Part shown: in pieces, positions 1 through 7,748 of the stretch
Numbering within the stretch: position 1 is the stretch's first letter
How the letters are laid out: every line of letters starts with the position of its first letter
Source of the DNA: an uncultured Ruminococcus sp.
GTDB lineage: Bacteria > Bacillota > Clostridia > Lachnospirales > Lachnospiraceae
Length of the DNA: 15,518 bases
Reading direction: 5' to 3'
Assembly: GCA_900553885.1 (NCBI GenBank)
Contig: USFD01000077.1
Span: 1 to 15,518 of the forward strand
Notes under the pieces: generated by a model
Seen by the model: the letters and a program-made list of their open reading frames with translations, nothing else
Told to the model about the DNA's origin: nothing
The model's database searches: none
Made by a program: the position numbers and the translations under genes

Positions 1-229
1 ACTTCTTCGCCGTTAAAGCGCCCCTTTGCCTTTGTCTTATGAGGATTTGCGAAGGGGATTTCCGGAATGAGGGACAGAAGAAACGGAAGTCCGGGGAGTT
101 TGTGGATGCGCCTTTCAGAAGATGGGGACAGGGAATTTGGATGACTCTGGAATGAGTTTAGAAAAATAGGCCGGTTCCGTCAATGCTGTCCATCCGACAG
201 CTTTCTCCCATATTCCCGGCTCTGCATTT
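1..229. other. Left-edge stretch without a supportable gene
   Basis: No convincing coding sequence was found here. A plus-strand frame is open from base 3 to about base 155, and a minus-strand frame is open from about base 175 to the window edge, but neither has a start codon with a ribosome site in the window and neither translation resembles a family I know. A short perfect dyad (GCTGTC, 5-base loop, GACAGC) lies at 185-201 with only a weak T-rich tail on the plus side. It could be a poor terminator for a plus-strand gene ending left of the window, or chance. Confidence 0.4.
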
Positions 230-275
230 AAAAAAGGTGTTTCAGATTCACCTGTTATGGTGAATCTGAAACACC
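230..275 (-). terminator. Strong Rho-independent terminator of the GH127 gene
   Basis: A perfect 17-bp inverted repeat (236-252 and 259-275) with a 6-base loop is followed on the minus strand by six T residues (230-235). It lies 83 bases past the glycosidase stop codon at 359. The T-run is only on the minus-strand side, so this terminates leftward transcription. Its perfect long stem makes it the clearest terminator in the window. Confidence 0.93.
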
Positions 276-358
276 CTGTTCTTATCAGTCAGGCACTCCT
301 TTTTTGTCCACTCCGCAGTGTTCATTGGCAATGCCTGATCCCGCTTTTTATTCAGCGG

Positions 359-3300
359 TTATTTTTCTATTCTTCTTCTCTTCCAGGCTACAAACAGCAG
401 TGCCGCTGCCATCAGCATTCCGCCTGCCGGCAGGAACAGATTGGTTGTATCTCCAGTCTTCACTGTGCTGCCTGTCTGACTTCCGCCCTGATTGTCAGAA
501 GGTTTCTGTGTATCAGACGGCTGGCTCGGATTTGACGGCTGCCCCGGCTCTGCCGGCTGTTTTCCTTCTTTTACAGTTACTGTGAAGGAAGCTGTCTTGC
601 CGCCGTAGGTTACTGTTACTGTCTGCTCACCTACTGTATTCGGATCATATCCGCTTACTGTATAATCGCCGGCTTTGATCTCAGCTTTACTTCCGTCGCT
701 GTATACTGCTGTTACAACCAGTTTGCTCAGGTCAAGTTTCTCGCCCTGGGTGTACTCTGTCTTCACATCACCGCTGAGCTCAATCTTGTCAAGTGTCGGC
801 TGCGGTTTCTCGGAAGCTTTTACTGTTACGGTAAAGGTCGCTGATACGCCCTCGTATGTTACAGTTATCTTCTGATCGCCTACCGCGTTCGGATCGTATC
901 CGGATACTTCATATCCTTCTGTGATCTCTTCTTTTGTTCCGTCACTGTATACTGCAATTACGCCCAGATCGCTCAGATCCAGATCTTCGCCCTGAACATA
1001 TTCTGTCTTGGACGGACCTGTAAGCTCGATCCGGTCAAGTGTCGGCTCCGGCTTCGGCTCATCTTTTGTAACAGTAACAGTAAGTGTTGCTGTCTTTGAT
1101 GTGTCGCCGCTTGTCGCTGTCACGGAAACTGCGGCTTCACCTTCTGCCACACCAGTGATTGTTACAGTTGATGTATCAGCGCCGTCTGTAATTTCAACAG
1201 CATCTCCGTCAACACTCCATGTATATGTAGGATCGTCTAATCCTGCTGCAAGTGCATTCAGAGTTCCGCTCTCGCCAAGTACCAGCTGGCTGTCGCCGCC
1301 GATCTTAACGCTTGCGCCTGTTGTATTTGTCCAGATCAGCATCTGGCTGCAGTTGTTCTGGCCTTCTACACCGTCGTTGCCGCGGTTATTCCATGCATAG
1401 TACGGAATTGCCTGAAGTTTTGCATCAATAAGCTCGCCGTTGTTATTGTACTTAACGTCGCCTGTGATCTCCACTACGCCGTTCAGAAGATCTTCGTTGT
1501 AAGTAGCTGTCAGTTCAGCATCTCTCGGAATTACAAAGTTCAGCGGGCTGAAGTTTGCAATATCGGAATTCAGCTGTGCGTTTCCTGCCATCTCGATGCT
1601 GTATACGATCGGTCCGCGCTGCAGAGCGATTCTTCCCTGGTTAGCTGCTACATTCGGGTCAGCTTCAGTCATTCTGATCTCCATCGGGATAGAAATTCTG
1701 ACAACGTCGCCTTCCTTCCATGTACGTGTAATCGCAACATAACCTTTTTCTGCCTCAGCTGTTACAGCTTCGCCGTTTACAGAAATTGTTACGTTCTTAT
1801 TTGCCTGTTCCTCAACCCATCCCGGAATACGGATGTTCATTGTGAATTCTTTTTCCTCAGCCGGGTTGACTGTCATCTTGATATCGCCGTTCCACGGATA
1901 CTCTGTTTCCTGAACAAGTCCTACGTCTGTTCCGTCAATGTTTACATTGCCGTCGCTTCCAATGTACATATTAACAAACAGTTTGTCTCCATGTACTGTG
2001 TACATGTACTCGCTTAATTTCGCGATTGTACGCATCAGGTTCGGCGGGCAGCATGCACATGCGAACCAGTCAGAACGGGGATCTCCGTTTCTTGCTTCAA
2101 GGTATGTACTGTAGTAGAACTTATCTCCTGTCAGGTTGGTTCCTACAAGGATTGCATTGTACAGGTTCTTCTCTACTACATCTGCATATTTCGCATCTTC
2201 ATGGATCAGATTCATTCTCTGGTTCCAGTTTGCAAGTGCGATTGTCGCACAGATCTCACAATAGGAATCATCATTCGGCAGCTCGTACGGATCACCGAAG
2301 TCCTCGCCGTGTGAACGGACGCCGATACCGCCTGTGATATATGTCTTCGTATTTGCAACAGAATCCCAGATCGCATCCATTGTGTTCAGATATGCTGCTC
2401 TGTCTTCATCATCTTCCGGAAGCAGTGTTGCAACATCTGTTACGCCTGCGTAGAAGTAGCATGCACGTACTGCATGTCCTACAGCTTCTGTGATTTCCTT
2501 AATGGAAGCATTGTCCTGTGAGTATTCGCCGCCCCAGTAACCGCTTTCACGTTCACTCATGTTCGTACCTCTGCGGTCGATCAGAGTCTTCGCTGTCTGG
2601 ACATATTTATCTCCGGTACCTTCGCCTTCATACTCTTCTACAAGTTTTGCGAATTTCACAAGTGCAAGCTCAATTTCTTCATGTCCCGGAACTTCATGGC
2701 GTGTTCCGTTCGGTCCGAACAGACTTACAATCTCGTCTGCAAAACGTCTGCCGACTATGTAAAGGCTGTAATCCGGATCGCCGATTCCTTCTCTGTAACG
2801 TGTATAAGCTACAACACCCTCAAGGAAATGTCCCGCATTATACATCTCATGGTTGGAGAAGTCATGCCATCTGTGTGTTCCCGGTGAGCTTCCGCCTGCA
2901 TGAGCCGTACTTCTTAATGTAAAGTGTGTATCAATATAACCGTCTGCGTACTGTACCTGCTCGATCAGTGAGATCCAGTAAGCAAGTTTTTCTTCCAGAA
3001 CTGCTTTCTGAGCTACCATATCCGGATCTGTATCATCATTGATTACAGACAGCGTATAGGAAATGGCCTCGATACTCTTGTAAATATCGGAATCCTGGAA
3101 TACATATCCCTGGAATTCATCATAAGGCTCGCCGTTCAGTTTTTTGATCGCATTTACAAAGTTCGGCTCTCCGCCGGACGGCTGCTCAATCTGATAAATC
3201 GCTTTGTTCAGTGAATTTACAGCGTTTACTTTCTGTTTCGGATTCCAGAAATTATCTGTCAGCTGTACATTTTCAAAAGTAACTGTGCTGTTGGCAACCG

Positions 3301-5659
3301 GATTAACAACCGGCTCGTTTACCGTTACTTTTGCAACCGCTTCGAACGTATCATCTCCCGAAACAACTGTTCCCTTTACTTCAAAAGTTGTTCCGACTTT
3401 ATCCTCTGCGTATAATTCCGGATCAACCTCTTCCCACTCAACAGGAACGAGTTTGGAGTTAAATTCCTCGCCGAAATTAAAGTCGTTATTTCCCATCAGG
3501 TCAGGAGTCGGATCATCAAATGCGATACCATTTGCCACAACTGTCTTCGGAAGAATCGGTGCTCTTCCTGCCTCAGTTGCTGTTACATAGTCGTCAATGC
3601 TTGTAATCGCATCAACTTTGATCTGCATGCTGGCTGTACGGGATACAGTTTCTCCGTTCTGCTCACGGGATACTGTCAGGTTCAGAGTGCCATAACCACT
3701 GTCTTTTGCCTGAATGCTTACCTGCGCTTCGTCAGTTGCACCGGCGATAGACATGTACTTGCTTCCTTCTGTCAGTTCCCACTTATAGCTGAGTCCGTCA
3801 AGGCCTGTCGGAAGACTTTCTGCTGTAAAGACTCCTGTCTCGCCTTTAAGGATTCTTTCTTTTCCTGTAATCTGTGCGGAAATAAGCTCGTTCCATTCCG
3901 CAGTCATTTCCTCGCCGAATACTTCCCACTCGCCGATACCTACGCCATTTGCGCCTGAGCCGTTGCGTTCAATATTCAGACGAAGCTGTGTTGTCTTCAC
4001 CGGTTCTTTGAATGTTACAACATTCCAGTAACGGTTATTTCCGTTCAGGTAATCTCCCGGCTGATCAGAAGCAGCGTCCGCGCTTCCGTATTTGACGCCG
4101 ACAGTAGATACGCCTGCTCCTGTCTCATCTGTCATGTCCGTAATCTTCTGCCAGGATGCTGTCTCATAGTCATAATACTCTACTTCACAGCTCTTCGGGA
4201 AAGTTACATTGCCTGACGCCGTCAGATTTCCGTTATCTGCCCAGTACATTACGCGCATGCCGTTCAGCACATAAGGCGCGTCCCAGGTCAGCATAACTGT
4301 TGTCGGATAAGTGCTGCTGTTCCAGGTGTTCCAGGAAGTTCCCGCATCTGTTGCAAGCTGGCCGTTATTCACATTTGTAACCGGCGTATTCTGTGCATCT
4401 GCAGAAGCAGTAGCCTGGGGAGCAACGTTCTCGCCTGATGACTGGGCAACCTCTGTTCCGTATACTTCCACTTCACCGATGCCGACACCTGTCGAACCAT
4501 CCCCATTGCGGTCGATCACAAGACGAAGTTTGCTTGTCTGAACAGACTCGTTCAGGGCTACGCCGTTCCAGTAACGGTTATTTCCATTTGTATAATCCGC
4601 CGCATTCTCTCCGACAGCATCTTCGGAGCCGAATTTCACTCCGACAGATGATTTGACAGCACCAGTCTCATCTACAAGCTCTGTGATGTCTGTCCATTCT
4701 TTGGACCGCTCATTGTACCACTGAAGCTTGCAGTCAGACGGGAACTGTACGCCGCCGTTATCTGACCACCACATTACACGTACGCTGGAAATGTCATATG
4801 TAGTATTGCCCCAGTCAAGGTCCACAGTTACAGGATATTCAACATCTCCGCTCTGAGCCCAGGTGTTCCATGTTGTGTTGGAACCCTCTGCCATTTTTCC
4901 ATCATTAATAGCAGCAACCGCGTTGTCCGGCAGCGTTGTATTTGTATATGAAGCAGTTATATCTGCCTCCCCTGCAACATTGGTGCCTGACGCGATCGTC
5001 GGATATCCGAATGCCTCCCACTCACTGATACCTACACCGTTAGTGCCGCTTCCGTTACGCTGGATCTTCATCTGAAGTTCTTTTGTAGTAATCGGCTCTG
5101 AGAATTTCACATAATTCCAGTATTTGTTGTTTCCGTTAATTCCGTTATTGGAGCTGGAATCAACTTCAGTACCAACCTCATCTGTCGCCATACCTTTCTC
5201 GTTTGTCATACCGGTAATCTGCTGTGCCTCTCCCTCTTCATCCACGTAATAAAGTGTGGCTGATTTCGGGAATGTCACATTTGCGTTGGACTCCAGCGTA
5301 GCGTTATCCGCCCACCAGATTACCCGCATTCCGGTAATAACCTGTTCTGAATCCCATTTCAGAGATGTTGTTACCGGATAGTGTTCGTCATCCGTGCCCC
5401 AGCTGTTCCAGCTCGTATACGGATCTGACGTAGCCAGCTCACCGTCATTCATAGACGCCGTAGAGATACCGTACGTATTCGTATAAGACGCATCCGCAGT
5501 AGCTTTCAGGGCAATGTTATTGCCCTGATTCTCAGCATCAACCTGAACTGCCGGCTGTGAATTATCGCTTTCTTCAGGCGCTGCGCTGACCGGACTTACG
5601 GGAGCCATTGTAAAGATCATCGCCGCGCTCAAAAGAACTGCTACAATTCTTTTTTTCAT
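359..5659 (-). CDS. Cell-wall-anchored GH127 glycosidase (probable beta-L-arabinofuranosidase) with discoidin and Ig-like modules
   Basis: This is a surface glycoside hydrolase likely acting on L-arabinofuranosyl groups of plant glycans. The start at 5659 is chosen because AGGAGGAAGGAG lies just upstream; an in-frame ATG at 5698 has no ribosome site. Of 1766 residues, 1-26 are a signal peptide (cleavage near PVSA/A). Three discoidin (F5/8 type C)-like modules follow at about 45-583, then Ig-like modules at about 590-685 and 688-780 (the second Big_4-like). The GH127 domain spans about 790-1445, followed by a Big_2-like domain (about 1446-1532) and two Big_3-like domains (1541-1614, 1623-1697). 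The C-terminus is a Pro/Ser linker, a KTGD sorting motif (1734-1737), a hydrophobic helix and RRRIEK. GH127 hallmarks visible are HGEDF (Glu1119), E-I-C (Glu1135, Cys1137) and CACCPPN (Cys1201, Cys1203, Cys1204). These match the acid/base, zinc-binding and nucleophilic cysteine residues described for Bifidobacterium HypBA1. GH127 also contains other activities, so the substrate is an inference. Confidence 0.92.
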   Translation of the reverse strand: MKKRIVAVLLSAAMIFTMAPVSPVSAAPEESDNSQPAVQVDAENQGNNIALKATADASYTNTYGISTASMNDGELATSDPYTSWNSWGTDDEHYPVTTSLKWDSEQVITGMRVIWWADNATLESNANVTFPKSATLYYVDEEGEAQQITGMTNEKGMATDEVGTEVDSSSNNGINGNNKYWNYVKFSEPITTKELQMKIQRNGSGTNGVGISEWEAFGYPTIASGTNVAGEADITASYTNTTLPDNAVAAINDGKMAEGSNTTWNTWAQSGDVEYPVTVDLDWGNTTYDISSVRVMWWSDNGGVQFPSDCKLQWYNERSKEWTDITELVDETGAVKSSVGVKFGSEDAVGENAADYTNGNNRYWNGVALNESVQTSKLRLVIDRNGDGSTGVGIGEVEVYGTEVAQSSGENVAPQATASADAQNTPVTNVNNGQLATDAGTSWNTWNSSTYPTTVMLTWDAPYVLNGMRVMYWADNGNLTASGNVTFPKSCEVEYYDYETASWQKITDMTDETGAGVSTVGVKYGSADAASDQPGDYLNGNNRYWNVVTFKEPVKTTQLRLNIERNGSGANGVGIGEWEVFGEEMTAEWNELISAQITGKERILKGETGVFTAESLPTGLDGLSYKWELTEGSKYMSIAGATDEAQVSIQAKDSGYGTLNLTVSREQNGETVSRTASMQIKVDAITSIDDYVTATEAGRAPILPKTVVANGIAFDDPTPDLMGNNDFNFGEEFNSKLVPVEWEEVDPELYAEDKVGTTFEVKGTVVSGDDTFEAVAKVTVNEPVVNPVANSTVTFENVQLTDNFWNPKQKVNAVNSLNKAIYQIEQPSGGEPNFVNAIKKLNGEPYDEFQGYVFQDSDIYKSIEAISYTLSVINDDTDPDMVAQKAVLEEKLAYWISLIEQVQYADGYIDTHFTLRSTAHAGGSSPGTHRWHDFSNHEMYNAGHFLEGVVAYTRYREGIGDPDYSLYIVGRRFADEIVSLFGPNGTRHEVPGHEEIELALVKFAKLVEEYEGEGTGDKYVQTAKTLIDRRGTNMSERESGYWGGEYSQDNASIKEITEAVGHAVRACYFYAGVTDVATLLPEDDEDRAAYLNTMDAIWDSVANTKTYITGGIGVRSHGEDFGDPYELPNDDSYCEICATIALANWNQRMNLIHEDAKYADVVEKNLYNAILVGTNLTGDKFYYSTYLEARNGDPRSDWFACACCPPNLMRTIAKLSEYMYTVHGDKLFVNMYIGSDGNVNIDGTDVGLVQETEYPWNGDIKMTVNPAEEKEFTMNIRIPGWVEEQANKNVTISVNGEAVTAEAEKGYVAITRTWKEGDVVRISIPMEIRMTEADPNVAANQGRIALQRGPIVYSIEMAGNAQLNSDIANFSPLNFVIPRDAELTATYNEDLLNGVVEITGDVKYNNNGELIDAKLQAIPYYAWNNRGNDGVEGQNNCSQMLIWTNTTGASVKIGGDSQLVLGESGTLNALAAGLDDPTYTWSVDGDAVEITDGADTSTVTITGVAEGEAAVSVTATSGDTSKTATLTVTVTKDEPKPEPTLDRIELTGPSKTEYVQGEDLDLSDLGVIAVYSDGTKEEITEGYEVSGYDPNAVGDQKITVTYEGVSATFTVTVKASEKPQPTLDKIELSGDVKTEYTQGEKLDLSKLVVTAVYSDGSKAEIKAGDYTVSGYDPNTVGEQTVTVTYGGKTASFTVTVKEGKQPAEPGQPSNPSQPSDTQKPSDNQGGSQTGSTVKTGDTTNLFLPAGGMLMAAALLFVAWKRRRIEK
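572..1039 (-). repeat. Tandem Big_3-like Ig repeats in the GH127 protein
   Basis: Two units of about 74 residues lie at 818-1039 and 572-793, joined by a short Pro-containing linker. Both have the pattern LD(R/K)IEL, KTEY, QGE.LDLS, AVYSDG, VSGYDPN, VG.Q..VTY and FTVTV. They are stalk-like modules between the catalytic core and the sorting tail, and probably space the enzyme away from the cell wall. The units are clearly duplicated but diverged at many positions, so this is not a recent expansion. Confidence 0.85.
3911..5527 (-). repeat. Three tandem discoidin/CBM32-like modules in the GH127 protein
   Basis: Three modules of about 175 residues lie at 5003-5527, 4448-4987 and 3911-4435. Each carries the same ordered signatures: a WN(S/T)W element, a YP.T..L.W strand, a V.(W/Y)W(A/S)DN element, FP(K/S), NGNN(K/R)YWN, (I/V)(Q/E/D)RNG and GVGI.E.E.(F/Y)G. 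The second and third copies look most alike. Modules of this fold often bind glycans, so they probably target the enzyme to substrate or to host or plant surfaces. Ligand specificity cannot be read from the sequence. Confidence 0.8.
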
Positions 5660-5853
5660 TTTCTCCTTCCTCCTATAAAATTTTTTTGATTCCCGCATAT
5701 GCTCTTTTTCTTTTCCGGCAGCTTTTCAAACTGTCTGGAAGATATAAAGAGCCCGCTATGCCTGTTCAAAACCAGCGGCGATACAGCGGGATCATATCCG
5801 GAGATGATGCACAGGAATATGTATTTCCAATACTTTTTCTTCCAAATGAGCAT
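5656..5853 (-). other. Possible 65-codon upstream ORF overlapping the GH127 start (ATGA)
   Basis: An ATG at 5853 opens a 65-codon frame whose TGA (5656-5658) overlaps the glycosidase ATG (5657-5659) as ATGA. A purine-rich AGGGGG lies only 3 bases upstream of its ATG, closer than ideal. The predicted peptide is Lys/Trp/Tyr-rich at the N-terminus and matches no family I know. Its last residues (GGRRK) are simply the translation of the glycosidase ribosome site. The predicted transcript start (about 5864) would leave a leader of only some 11 bases. It may be a coupling or leader peptide, or a chance open frame in the 5' leader; chance is at least as likely. Confidence 0.25.
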
Positions 5854-5870
5854 TAACCCCCTATGGTATG

Positions 5871-5899
5871 ATCATATCACTGGCAATATTTCCCGACAA
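5871..5899 (-). promoter_or_regulatory. Probable sigma-70 promoter of the GH127 gene
   Basis: Reading leftward, the -35 is TTGTCG (5894-5899), the spacer is 17 bases and the -10 is TATGAT (5871-5876), giving 4/6 and 5/6 matches. Transcription would start near 5864, leaving a leader of about 205 bases before the start codon at 5659. The -10 overlaps a perfect 10-base palindrome TATGATCATA (5867-5876). The leader contains a CCCGCT/AGCGGG dyad (5752-5757 and 5785-5790) with a long loop, of uncertain meaning. Confidence 0.6.
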
Positions 5900-5904
5900 T
5901 CCGT

Positions 5905-5934
5905 AAAAATTTTGGAAAAAATGTGAAAAATTTT
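5905..5934 (-). promoter_or_regulatory. AT-rich repeat pair upstream of the GH127 promoter (UP-element-like)
   Basis: Two copies of AAAAATTTT, at 5905-5913 and 5926-5934, are spaced 21 bases apart start to start, about two helical turns. They sit directly upstream of the -35 element, roughly -41 to -70 from the predicted start. The position and phasing fit an RNA polymerase alpha-subunit UP element, bent DNA or a protein-binding pair. The rest of the gene-free stretch 5935-6074 is AT-rich, and I see no clear terminator for the upstream operon in it. Confidence 0.4.
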
Positions 5935-6074
5935 AGATTTTGTCTTTTTATTTCTTCAGGCTTCTATTAATTTATACTATTCAGAGCTCCTTGTCTCTGT
6001 TTTTCTTTTACATAATTTAAACCTTTCATATCAGAAAAAACGCTTCTGTTCATACTCTGCACCGGGTTTTAATA

Positions 6075-7748
6075 TCACCTGAGTCTTATCACTTTCCCCT
6101 GAAAATCTGTGTATGAAAGTATTCCATTATGATAGGTTATCTCTTTGTCTGCAACTTCTTCTGCAATCCGTTTACTGCAATGAGTAAACCTGTTTATTCT
6201 CCGGATATAATTCTCTTTATTCAGATAAATATATTGATTCGCAACAAAAAAGCATTTGGTACTGTCCAGATCGTCAAAAATCTCTTCGACAGATTTATCA
6301 TCCGAAAGCAGGCCGTACAGATCTTCCGTATTTTCTTCCATGTCAGAATATATAAACCGGTCTGAAAATGTGTCCAGATCGACGCATCTGATATAAATTC
6401 CGTTATCATTTTCGTTTTCCATAAGATAATAGCATAAATTTCCGTCAACAAATATCCGGGATATATCTGCCTGTAAAGGGAACACGTCCCGAATCAGATC
6501 ATACCTGGTTCCACTATTATCCGTGTAGATGATATTATTATTTTCATGGTCAATCTGCAGGTTAAAGCCCGAACCGTTATATTCATCCTGGGATTCTTCG
6601 CTGACCTTAAAGTACTGTTCTTTCTGCCTGTCCGATCCACATCCTTCCAGAGCTGTTACCGAAAAACAAATCAAAAAGACGCTTAATATTATTTTTTTCT
6701 TATGCAGGGAAATCCTTTTAACCGGATATTTTAAATACTTCAGTATGGACAGCATATATATAAATGCCAGAATAATAAGGAAACATAAAATACATATCCG
6801 TAATTTCCCCTGCGAAATCTCATGGAATGTATATTTCTTTACAAAATTGCCGCTGTTACTGACAGCTGAAACATACTGATCCGGCCAGAAGTATCCGGCT
6901 GCCTTTAGAAGGCCAAGCGGAGTACGATATGCCATACTCCCCTGCCCGAGTACAATATCTGCAACCAGCCACCCTGCAGTCGATACAGCCATAGAGAGAA
7001 CCGTACGTTTCACCAGGATGACTGCAAACATTGCTGCTATTGAAACAAATACTGCGCCCAGAACTTTCAGTAACAGAATGCAGCCGTATGCCTGCCATAA
7101 TTCACAATTCCATCCTGTATCTTCAAAAAATTCCAGACAAACCAAAGGGTAATTCCCATGTGGAAGCCCTACCTTTAAATACAGGTAAATACACTGGCAT
7201 ATCTGAAACATCAGGGCCAGCAGCGCCGCGCCGCATATTCCGATCCAGAGTTTAATATGTACAGACGTCCCCCGTCCTTTTCTGCTTGCCAGCAGAAGAT
7301 CCTGCATATCATTCTCATATTCTGTTGCAAAAATCAATGTAGCCAGAATAATAATTCCAACCAGCAGAATATAATCCACATTATTATGCTGCAGAAGAGT
7401 CTCCCAGCCCCGGGAATCAAAAATATATCCTCCGCCGCTTTTTTCTTCATAAGTATATTGATGATAAATCACCTGAAACGCCTTCTCCTTACTTGACGAC
7501 AGGTAATCATTATCTGTCTGATGATAAATCCGATCATACTCCTGCTCAATACTATCCCGGGTAGCTTCTGTTATCTTTCCTTCATACTGATTCATATATT
7601 CCAGATAATAAGACTCATTTTCATCAATCATGTAATTCGAATCATAACCGGCGGCAAAGATATTCATAAGCTTCATAAGAAAAATCAGGATCAGATAAAT
7701 AAGTGCTTTCTGTTTAATAAATATTTTTTTACATTCCATCAGAGCCAT
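6075..7748 (-). CDS. ABC-2 type permease fused to a lipoprotein-like extracellular domain
   Basis: This is the second permease and last gene of the five-gene operon. The start at 7748 has AGGAGG 7 bases upstream and overlaps the preceding gene by 20 bases. Membrane segments lie near residues 14-31, 126-143, 166-187, 223-247, 252-268 and 316-339, with an extracellular loop of about 95 residues after the first. The motif E..M..LLLASRKGR (about 144-159) is typical of these permeases and also occurs in the neighbouring permease. After KYPVKR, where such permeases normally end, comes KKK, a seventh hydrophobic segment (352-368) and LEGC (Cys370). This looks like a lipoprotein signal, except that Glu at -2 is unusual. 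A 187-residue soluble domain follows, rich in short beta strands (IYYxD-, IYI-, YIYLN-type), reminiscent of propeller blades. The fusion reading is direct from the sequence; function in peptide, drug or lipid transport is inference. Confidence 0.85.
   Translation of the reverse strand: MALMECKKIFIKQKALIYLILIFLMKLMNIFAAGYDSNYMIDENESYYLEYMNQYEGKITEATRDSIEQEYDRIYHQTDNDYLSSSKEKAFQVIYHQYTYEEKSGGGYIFDSRGWETLLQHNNVDYILLVGIIILATLIFATEYENDMQDLLLASRKGRGTSVHIKLWIGICGAALLALMFQICQCIYLYLKVGLPHGNYPLVCLEFFEDTGWNCELWQAYGCILLLKVLGAVFVSIAAMFAVILVKRTVLSMAVSTAGWLVADIVLGQGSMAYRTPLGLLKAAGYFWPDQYVSAVSNSGNFVKKYTFHEISQGKLRICILCFLIILAFIYMLSILKYLKYPVKRISLHKKKIILSVFLICFSVTALEGCGSDRQKEQYFKVSEESQDEYNGSGFNLQIDHENNNIIYTDNSGTRYDLIRDVFPLQADISRIFVDGNLCYYLMENENDNGIYIRCVDLDTFSDRFIYSDMEENTEDLYGLLSDDKSVEEIFDDLDSTKCFFVANQYIYLNKENYIRRINRFTHCSKRIAEEVADKEITYHNGILSYTDFQGKVIRLR

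Noticed and set aside
304..5075. Numerous plus-strand open frames of 65-135 codons opposite the GH127 gene
   Set aside because: They lie antisense to a clearly coding gene with known domains, lack convincing ribosome sites and have Ser/Cys/Val-rich compositions typical of reversed Gly/Thr/Glu-rich coding DNA.
5981..6011. A plus-strand hairpin (CAGAG/CTCTG) followed by a T-rich run
   Set aside because: It looks like a terminator, but the stem is only 5 bp and no plus-strand gene lies upstream of it.
5967..6053. A 28-codon minus-strand frame between the permease fusion and GH127 genes
   Set aside because: Only a weak GGTG is upstream, no family or feature is recognisable, and short frames of this size are common by chance.
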